This document shows, in pieces, positions 57,670-64,000 of a stretch of DNA of 64,000 nt. The notes beneath the pieces are model-generated. The model saw only the letters and a list, made by a program, of their open reading frames with translations. It was not told where the DNA came from and did no database searches. Position 1 is the first letter of the stretch; each line of letters starts with the position of its first letter. Location: positions 1 to 64,000 of the forward strand of contig JYJN01000200.1 of NCBI GenBank assembly GCA_003263845.1, in the 5' to 3' direction. This DNA comes from Vibrio aestivus (GTDB lineage Bacteria > Pseudomonadota > Gammaproteobacteria > Enterobacterales > Vibrionaceae). Both the position numbers and the translations under genes were made by a program.

Positions 57670-58574
57670 ATGATTCTAGTTGTCGGTCATAAGAACCTGA
57701 TAGCGATAGTATTTGTAGTGCATTGGTTGCTACTGAGCTACTAAAAGCTCGTGGTCTTGATGCAATGCCAATCCGCCAAGGCGAAATTAACCGTGAAACT
57801 CAGCACATTTTGGAAGTGGCTGGTGCAGAAACTCCAGAGCTACGTACTTCAGTAGCAGGTGAAAAAATTTGGCTAGTAGATTACTCAGATCTAGCACAAG
57901 CACCTGATGATGTAGCAGAAGCAGAAATTCTTGGTATTGTTGACCACCACCGTCTTGGCGATGTGATGACAGTAAACCCAATGGAAGCTTGGATCTGGCC
58001 TGTTGGTTGTACTAACACTGTTCTATTCAACATGTTCAAGATTGAAGGCCACTCAATCTCTCAACAAATTGCTAAACTAATGATGTCAGCAATTCTGTCA
58101 GACACGGTAGGCTTTGCTTCTCCAACTTGTACTCAAAAAGACAAAGATGCAGTTGCAGAACTGGCAGAAATCGCAGACGTACAAGACGTTGATGCATTCA
58201 TTAAAGATCTTCTAATCGCTAAGACGAACATCGAAGGCCTATCTGCTGCAGAGCTCGTTGAAAAAGACCTTAAAGGCTACCCATTCAACGGCCGTGACGT
58301 TGTTGTTGGTCAAGTTGAGCTAGCAACTCTTGAGCAAGTGGATGGTATGATCGACGCACTAGAGCAAGATCTTGAATCTCGTTGTGAGAAAGACGGTCTA
58401 GCATTTGCTGCTGTAATGCTAACAGACATCACTACAGCTCAAACTCGTCTTCTTTACAAAGGTGAGTGGGCTGAGAAACTTGTTCAGCACGAAGTAAATG
58501 GTCAGCTAATGATGGAAAATACGCTTAGCCGTAAGAAGCAAGGTTGGCCTTGGCTTCAAGGTGAGCTAGCGTAA
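57670..58574 (+). CDS. ppaC: manganese-dependent inorganic pyrophosphatase, one frameshift
   Basis: Family II (DHH) pyrophosphatase. The ATG at 57670, with an AGGAAG site, gives MILVVGHKN; one C is missing near 57697, where the family reads HKNPDSDSICSALVATELL. The rest has GIVDHHRLGD, the DHH motif, SAILSDTVGFASPTCTQKDKDAV and the C-terminal DHHA2 domain with LTDITTAQTRLLY and SRKKQGWPWLQ. Rejoined length is 301 residues. A terminator follows at 58595. Confidence 0.95.
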
Positions 58575-58594
58575 TTATACGCGATCATATTATT

Positions 58595-58625
58595 AAAGCG
58601 CCCACTATACTTAGTGGGCGCTTTT
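58595..58625 (+). terminator. ppaC terminator
   Basis: AAAGCGCCCACTA (58595-58607) pairs with TAGTGGGCGCTTT (58612-58624). It precedes the DUF2750 gene. Confidence 0.9.
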
Positions 58626-58649
58626 GCTTTTCCTAAAGGGGATACTCAC

Positions 58650-59039
58650 ATGTCAAAGACACTGACAGAAGAGCAGATGACAACGATTAATCGTTACAAC
58701 GAAGAACAACGTTTTCGCTACTGTTTAAAAGAGATCGCAGCGAACCGAGAAGTTTGGATTCTGACCGATGAGCATGGTTGTGTAATGCTCAATACCGAAG
58801 AAGATGATTGTGTACCAGTATGGCCAAATCGTGAGTTTGCCGCATTGTGGGCGACAGGGGAGTGGGAACATTGCCAACCAGAACCTATTTCGGTGAACAA
58901 ATGGCATAGCCGTTGGACACAAGGCTTGGAAGATGATGAGCTTTCAGTGGTGGTGTTTCCAAATGAAAACGAAGAGGGTGTTGTTCTTTTCCCAGACGAG
59001 TTTGATTTCGAACTGAAAAAACAAGCGGCGCGCAGCTAA
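58650..59039 (+). CDS. DUF2750 protein
   Basis: A 129-residue acidic soluble protein. The ATG at 58650 follows AAAGGGG and gives MSKTLTEEQMTTINRYNEEQRFRYCLKEIAANREVW. ILTDEHGCVMLNTEEDD and a C-terminal FPNENEEGVVLFPDEFDFEL are typical of the DUF2750 family. Function unknown. It converges on the DUF2927 gene, whose coding sequence contains its terminator. Confidence 0.78.
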   Translation: MSKTLTEEQMTTINRYNEEQRFRYCLKEIAANREVWILTDEHGCVMLNTEEDDCVPVWPNREFAALWATGEWEHCQPEPISVNKWHSRWTQGLEDDELSVVVFPNENEEGVVLFPDEFDFELKKQAARS

Positions 59040-59074
59040 CTACTTAGAATAGAACAATGACTTAGTCTCAGTAT

Positions 59075-59854
59075 TCAATAGCCAATGTACTGGTATAAAG
59101 GGGCTGCTTTCGCTTGCGAGGCAGCCTTTTTTAATACGCCATCTCTTTCGTATTGCTTGATGAGTCTGCGAAGTTTAGGCTCGATCTCTTTGCGGCTCAT
59201 GCCCGATTGTAACTCTGGCTCATAAAGCAGTGAAAGTAGCACGACATCCAATGGCGAGAGCAAATCTTCCGGACTGGAATCATTAAAAATGGATGGGAAG
59301 ACGGATTCAGAATCATTGGGTAGCCCCATTACCTGTGTAATCTCCTCCACAATGCACGCCAAGAGTTTGCCATGCTGCCTTGCTTGGTCAACAGGAATGA
59401 CAATGTAGGCTTCTACAATCTCATAGGTGCTAGGGCGAGCTTTGATGTTGGCATTGCAAATAGCGCCGTGAAGATGCTCAGCGCCTTCAGGGCCAGCTAA
59501 CCTTTCTACGTCTTCATGCCAGCGCTTCTCTTGCGTAAACACCCAAACAACATTGGCTTCTTCACGGTTTTTTGCGTAGGAAATAGGGTGCTTGGTAGTG
59601 TCGGATAAATGCTCAAGATGCATTTTTGACAGTTCGGTATGTAGTTCCTCGTCTGGCACGTAGTGCTCAAACCAAACCTTTATTGGCTGGCGCCACTTTA
59701 ACAGTGGTTGGTAGTTATCTTGGTATTCGTTTTTTAGCGCAACTTCAATGAATGAGTCGAACACAAAGTCTGGATCCAACCAAGTTTGCTGGCTAGGGCG
59801 AGAGAGTGCAGCCGATGTGAACAGGCAAATCGCAATCAAGGTGAGCACTCTCAT
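59075..59854 (-). CDS. DUF2927 exported protein
   Basis: A 259-residue protein with a signal peptide (MRVLTLIAICLFTSAALS, cleavage about residue 18). DUF2927 features are FIEVALKNEYQ, IKVWFEHYV and LLACIVEEITQVMGLPNDS, a position where zinc proteases have HExxH but here the His residues are missing. It starts 16 bases after sapF, on the same strand, so it is probably transcribed with the sap operon. Function unknown. Confidence 0.78.
   Translation of the reverse strand: MRVLTLIAICLFTSAALSRPSQQTWLDPDFVFDSFIEVALKNEYQDNYQPLLKWRQPIKVWFEHYVPDEELHTELSKMHLEHLSDTTKHPISYAKNREEANVVWVFTQEKRWHEDVERLAGPEGAEHLHGAICNANIKARPSTYEIVEAYIVIPVDQARQHGKLLACIVEEITQVMGLPNDSESVFPSIFNDSSPEDLLSPLDVVLLSLLYEPELQSGMSRKEIEPKLRRLIKQYERDGVLKKAASQAKAAPLYQYIGY
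59102..59132 (+). terminator. DUF2750 terminator inside the 3' end of the DUF2927 gene
   Basis: GGCTGC (59102-59107) and GCAGCC (59121-59126) form a stem, then TTTTTT at 59127-59132. These bases are also codons for KKAASQAKAAP of the reverse-strand protein. Confidence 0.7.
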
Positions 59855-59870
59855 TAGAAAATCCTATACC

Positions 59871-60656
59871 TTATCGGTGACTTGGTGCTTTGTTGAAATG
59901 ACTTTCAACCATACGCTGAGTGATCGGGTGTTCTGGGCTGCTCAATACTTTTTGAGTATCTCCCGTTTCAACCACTTCGCCTTCATGCATCACCATTACT
60001 TTGTCGGTAATGTGCTTAACAATGCCAAGGTGTTGCGATACGTAGATAAAGGACACCCCCATCTCTTCTTGTAATTCCAAAAAGAGATTGATGATCTGCG
60101 AGCGCATCGCCATATCCAGACCGTTAAGCGCCTCATCAGCGACTATGATGGAAGGCTGAAGAATAAGCGCTCTAGCCAAGCAGACACGCTGCTTCTGACC
60201 CGTTGCGAGCATCTGAGGATAGAAGTATGCGTGCTCTGGCAGCAAACCGACTCGAAGCAGAGTGCTTTTCACTCGTTGCATACGCGCTTCTGGTGGCATG
60301 CTCGTATTTCTTTTAAGTGGCCCTTCCAAAATATGCCCAATCTGAATGCGCGGATTCAGAGAGGTATTTGGATCTTGGAAAATCATGCGGATCAATTTAC
60401 AGCGCGTTGAGTAGTCTTTGTGTTCTAAACGCTCACCGTTAACGCGTATTTCGCCAGAAGTAGGTTCCACCATACCCGCAAGCATGCGAGCAAGCGTCGA
60501 CTTTCCGGAACCATTTTGGCCAATAAAACCGATGGTTTGCCCGGCTTCCAACGAGAAGCTAACCGGTTTAACGGCTTGCTTAATCTTCTTGCGAAACAGG
60601 CCAGAGCGATTCACGAAATCTTTAGACAAGTCGTTCACTTCAAGTAAAACACTCAT
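59871..60656 (-). CDS. sapF: peptide ABC transporter ATPase SapF
   Basis: ABC ATPase of the Sap system (SapABCDF). Walker A is GQNGSGKST at about residue 47-55 ([10 protein letters not shown]). The signature is unusual for an ABC ATPase: MLATGQKQR in place of LSGGQ; Walker B is [13 protein letters not shown]. coli SapF also has a divergent signature (LAPGQKQR). Length is 261 residues. It overlaps sapD by four bases. Confidence 0.92.
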   Translation of the reverse strand: MSVLLEVNDLSKDFVNRSGLFRKKIKQAVKPVSFSLEAGQTIGFIGQNGSGKSTLARMLAGMVEPTSGEIRVNGERLEHKDYSTRCKLIRMIFQDPNTSLNPRIQIGHILEGPLKRNTSMPPEARMQRVKSTLLRVGLLPEHAYFYPQMLATGQKQRVCLARALILQPSIIVADEALNGLDMAMRSQIINLFLELQEEMGVSFIYVSQHLGIVKHITDKVMVMHEGEVVETGDTQKVLSSPEHPITQRMVESHFNKAPSHR

Positions 60657-61648
60657 GCTTTTTTCTCCATGTTCAACGGGAAGTGACAGGCAAACTTATG
60701 GTTTTTAATGCGTTTGGTAAACGGTATTTCGACACATTGACGTTGAGCATATGGGCACCTTGGGCCAAGGCGACAACCAATAGGCAGGTGTTGAAGCGGA
60801 GGGATGGAGCCCGGCAGAGATTGCAGCTTCTCTTTGTGAGGGATCCAATCAGCAAAATCTGGCATCGCTTTAAGCAGAGCCACAGTATAGGGGTGCTTAG
60901 GCGCATTAAGGATTTTCTTGGTATCCGCTGATTCAACGGACTGACCACAATACATGACAGTGATACGAGTCGCCCATTGAGTAATGGTTGTTAAATCGTG
61001 GCCAATCAACATGATGGTGGTGTTGTTGACCTGATTCATACGGCTCAGCAGACGCAGGATTTGGGACTGAGTGATCGGGTCTAAGTCATTGGTTGGTTCG
61101 TCGGCAATCAACAGCTTTGGTTTTGCGGCAATGGCCATCGCAATCATGACTTTTTGACACTCACCATCGGTAAGCTCATAAGGGTAGCTGCCCATTAAGC
61201 GAGTATGGTCTTTAATCCCGACTTTATGAAGTAGCGCAATAGCTTGCTTCTTACGCCACTTAAATCGCTCCCACCATTTGCCTTCGAACGATGTCGATGG
61301 AATCGACTCGATCAGCTGCCTACCCACTTCTTCCGAAGGGTCCAAACAGGTAGAAGGCTCCTGGAAGATCATCGCGATGTCACGGGCAATGACGCGTCTA
61401 CGCTCTCTTGGCGTTAGTTGAAGCAAGTCGATATTACCCAAGCGCATGCGGTCCGCAGAGACCTTCCAGTTGTCTTTACAGACACCAACGATCGCTTTGG
61501 CGACTAAGCTTTTACCCGAGCCGGATTCACCCACTAAACCGCGGATCTCGCCTTCGTTCATGGTCAGGCTCATGCGATCGACCGCTTTAACCAAGCCTTG
61601 CGGAGTTTCGATCTCGATAGTGAGGTGGCGAATATCAAGTAACGGCAT
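60653..61648 (-). CDS. sapD: peptide ABC transporter ATPase SapD
   Basis: Partner ATPase. Walker A is GESGSGKS; the signature is LTDGECQKV, as in other SapD proteins (LTEGECQ), and Walker B is [12 protein letters not shown]. The C-terminal OppD-like region has [15 protein letters not shown] with the family's cysteines. E. coli SapD also links to potassium uptake. Length 331 residues. Overlaps sapC stop by one base (TAATG). Confidence 0.93.
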   Translation of the reverse strand: MPLLDIRHLTIEIETPQGLVKAVDRMSLTMNEGEIRGLVGESGSGKSLVAKAIVGVCKDNWKVSADRMRLGNIDLLQLTPRERRRVIARDIAMIFQEPSTCLDPSEEVGRQLIESIPSTSFEGKWWERFKWRKKQAIALLHKVGIKDHTRLMGSYPYELTDGECQKVMIAMAIAAKPKLLIADEPTNDLDPITQSQILRLLSRMNQVNNTTIMLIGHDLTTITQWATRITVMYCGQSVESADTKKILNAPKHPYTVALLKAMPDFADWIPHKEKLQSLPGSIPPLQHLPIGCRLGPRCPYAQRQCVEIPFTKRIKNHKFACHFPLNMEKKA

Positions 61649-62535
61649 TATTCGGTACCTGCGTTTAGTGCTTGGCGAACACCTTCGCCCACTAGGTTGA
61701 CATTAATTACAGTAAACATGATGGCTAAACCTGGCAGGGTCACTGTCCAAGGTGCGAGGTAGATTAGCTCCACCGAGTCGCCAATGATGGCACCCCATTC
61801 TGTACTTGGCGCTTGTGCGCCTAAGCCTAAGAAGCCCAGCGCGGTGATATCTAAGATAGCGATCGACAGCGCCAGCGTTACCTCTGAAGCAATTACCACC
61901 AGAATGTTGGGCAAGATTGAGTTCCAAAGCAGATAGAAATCATTCGCGCCATCTAAGCGAGCCGCCATGATGTAATCTTTCTCTACTTCGGTATGCACCG
62001 CTAGATAAACCGATCGCACGAAGCGTGGGATCAGTGCCAAGCAGATGGCCAACAGAATGTTAAACTCACCGAACCCTAGGAAGGCGACAAAGATGATGGC
62101 CAACAGTAGGGAAGGGATCGACATGACCGTATCGAGAAGGTGGTTCAATGTACTCGACAGTAAGCCTTTGGTCATGCCTGCGAGGATACCGATTAAGCAA
62201 CCGACAACGGTTGCAATTGCGGTAATGATGATCGCCGCACCGAAGGTAAGCTGTGAGCCTACGATGAGTCGAGAAAGAATGTCTCTTCCTAAATCATCAG
62301 TGCCAAGGAAATATTCGACTGTGCCCACAGGGCTCCATGAAGGAGGTACGAGAAGCTCACCTGATTGCGCCTGAGGATCGTGAGGTGCGAGCCAAGGCGA
62401 GGCGATGGTTATCAGCAATAGAATTGCTAAACACCACAGGCCAAACATTGCGAGGTTGTTTGAGCGATAGCTACGCCAAAAGCGCTCAAACTGAGTAGGA
62501 ATTCGCTCTTCCTGATAGACGTTATTGGTTAGCAT
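61648..62535 (-). CDS. sapC: peptide ABC transporter permease SapC
   Basis: Permease with six membrane helices, OppC-type. The ATG at 62535 gives [39 protein letters not shown] and lies inside the end of sapB; the EAA-like loop is [24 protein letters not shown]. It has [15 protein letters not shown], typical of DppC/SapC. Length is 295 residues. The frame is open six codons upstream. Confidence 0.93.
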   Translation of the reverse strand: MLTNNVYQEERIPTQFERFWRSYRSNNLAMFGLWCLAILLLITIASPWLAPHDPQAQSGELLVPPSWSPVGTVEYFLGTDDLGRDILSRLIVGSQLTFGAAIIITAIATVVGCLIGILAGMTKGLLSSTLNHLLDTVMSIPSLLLAIIFVAFLGFGEFNILLAICLALIPRFVRSVYLAVHTEVEKDYIMAARLDGANDFYLLWNSILPNILVVIASEVTLALSIAILDITALGFLGLGAQAPSTEWGAIIGDSVELIYLAPWTVTLPGLAIMFTVINVNLVGEGVRQALNAGTE

Positions 62536-63483
62536 ACCATTCCTTCCTAACAAGCGGGTTTACTATAGCGCCCAATAGATCTGAGAGGATATTGGCGATG
62601 AGAACCAGTGTCGCGACGACGAGAACACCGGCTTGAATAGCAACGTAATCTTGGTTTGAGAGAGCATCAAGTAGCCAACGACCAATGCCTGGCCAGTTGA
62701 AGATTGATTCGGTAATGATCGCAAGGGTCAGCATGCTTGAAAGCTGAACCCCAAACTTCGGCACCATAGGAGGAATGGCATTCCGAAGCACGTGTTGAGT
62801 AACAATCTCTGTTTGGGTTAAACCCTTAATTCGAGCTGCACGAATGTAGTTTTGAGTCATTACCTCGGCTACCGAAGTACGCATTAAACGAATAACCTGA
62901 GTGGTTGGAGCAAGGGCTAATACCAAACAAGGTAAAATTATATGCTCTATTACGCTTTGCAGCGCATGAGCCTTGTATTGACCTTTAGCGAAGAAAGCGT
63001 CGATGAGGCAAAGCCAGTGACATGATCGATCTGATAAAGAAGATCGTAGCGTCCCGCGACAGGGAAAATCCCGAACTCTAAAGAGAAAAACATGATAGCC
63101 AGCAAAGCGACCCAAAAGATAGGGGCGGAGTAACCGGACATTGAGGTGAACGAAATAGTGGTATCTAACCATTTACCCTGTTTCATGCCCGCGATGGTGC
63201 CAAGTGGAATACCAATCAGTAGTGACAGAACAAATGCGACTAAAACCAGCTCCAAGGTCGCAGGGAATACAATCACCAACTCTTCTATGATAGGCGTACC
63301 ATTTTTGTTTAATCCAAAGTTAAACTGTAAGAGCTCTTTTAAATAGATCTGCCAGCCTTGCCAGAAATCCATAACAGCCCAACTTGAATTTTCATCAAGT
63401 CGTAAGATGCTAAATCCAACAATCGTTAAGATCAGTAACGTGATTATGAATAGATTAAAGCGACGAACGGAATACCACAGCAT
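62522..63483 (-). CDS. sapB: peptide ABC transporter permease SapB, one frameshift
   Basis: Permease, OppB-type. MLWYSVRRFNLFIITLLILTIVGFSIL is the first helix, followed by PATLELVLVAFVLSLLIGIPLG. One base (C) is missing near 63008, where the family reads TGFALIDAF; the second part has HIILPCLVLALAPTTQVIRLMRTSVAEV, the EAA loop, and ends [12 protein letters not shown]. Rejoined length is about 320 residues. It overlaps sapA's stop by one base. Confidence 0.93.
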
Positions 63484-64000
63484 TATTTGATCCTTTCAAC
63501 TTTATTAAACGGCTGAGCATTGAAAGGGCTCTCTTGGAAACCCGTTAACGACTTATTGTGCGCTTGGAACTGCATCCCATGTGAAAGCGGGATAACAGGG
63601 AACTCCTCGTTGAGGATATTTTGTGCCTGATTGTACAGGTTGATTCGATAACGCGGTTTATCGACTTCTAAGGCGAGGTCGAGCAAGAAGTCAAAATCAC
63701 TGTTACACCAACTTGAGACATTGAGACCTGCTCGATTCGAATCACAAGACAGTAAAGGCCTTAGAAAGTTATCAGGGTCTCCGGTATTGGCAATCCAACC
63801 GGTTAGAATTAAGTCAACCTTGGTGTTGTTGGCAATATCAGAGCGCGAGAACCTGTCTTCGGTAAGTAGGTTTAAAGTAATACCGATATCTGCAAGGTTA
63901 GATTGAATCAGTTCAGCAGTTTTTTCTTGGGCTCGGGTTATAAGCCCGTGGTTCTAATGGCACTGACATCGTGAGCTCTAGACCTTGCTCATACCCTGCT
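63483..64000 (-). CDS. sapA: peptide ABC transporter substrate-binding protein SapA, C-terminal part, one frameshift
   Basis: Only the last 170 or so residues are inside the window. They read ELTMSVPLEPRAYNPSPRK (upstream frame), then ELIQSNLADIGITLNLLTEDRFSRSDI, DLILTGWIANTGDPDNFLRPLLSC and a C-terminus LSHGMQFQAHNKSLTGFQESPFNAQPFNKV, the pattern of DppA/SapA binding proteins. A T6 run at 63920-63925 has one base too many. Sap proteins handle antimicrobial peptides, polyamines or haem in other bacteria; the ligand here is unknown. The N-terminus lies past 64000. Confidence 0.88.

Overview
The window is chromosomal DNA of a gamma-proteobacterium, most probably a Vibrio or close relative. The evidence is a tfoY-type gene behind a Vc2-like cyclic-di-GMP riboswitch, a torD/torR pair separate from torECA, MukFEB with cmoM, a monomeric NADP isocitrate dehydrogenase next to rluE, and E. 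coli-like pairs such as yciN/topA, cspD/clpS-clpA and yecE/aspS. Apart from one short repeat element at the left edge it looks like core genome. I saw no tRNA or rRNA gene, CRISPR array, prophage or complete insertion sequence.

Layout. 1-263: inverted-repeat-bounded element. 378-7754: complete histidine operon with leader peptide and attenuator (hisL-GDCBHAFI). 7865-11642: ruvC, yciN (reverse), topA. 12178-14842: glgC-glgA. 15018-17757: hydrolase, DUF2007 and VTT membrane protein genes, then tfoY with its riboswitch. 17905-20721: purR, torD, torR. 20814-29022: elyC, then cmoM-mukF-mukE-mukB. 29181-32439 (reverse): a three-gene envelope operon of retropepsin-like lipoprotein, inactive transglutaminase/7TM protein and RimK-like ATP-grasp ligase. 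32573-36226: cmoB, cmoA, PilZ protein, yecE. 36227-42338: aspS, a PstS-like binding protein, rluE, idh. 42415-45742: cspD, clpS, clpA. 45821-50263: DUF218 protein, SDR protein, TIGR02647 protein, focA, a 55-residue unknown, fetB. 50652-54546: torE-torC-torA. 54625-58574: sulfotransferase, clan GH-D glycosidase, ppaC. 58650-64000: DUF2750, DUF2927 and the sap operon (sapFDCBA in map order, sapA cut by the window edge).

How the genes work together. TorR, TorD and TorECA are one anaerobic TMAO respiration system split over two loci. CmoA, CmoB and CmoM are three steps of one tRNA wobble-uridine pathway. ClpS is the adaptor of ClpA. MukFEB is the chromosome condensin. A cyclic-di-GMP riboswitch and a PilZ-like protein are both present.

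Data quality. At least 21 single-base indels interrupt otherwise well conserved genes (hisG, hisB, hisH, elyC, mukF, mukB, cmoB, aspS, torC, ppaC, sapB, sapA and others). Extra bases lie mostly in A/T runs and missing bases mostly next to C or G. Several genes carry two compensating indels. I read these as sequencing or consensus errors and annotate each gene across its frameshift.

The least understood block is the 29181-32439 envelope operon; the other items of interest are regulatory DNA and RNA elements.
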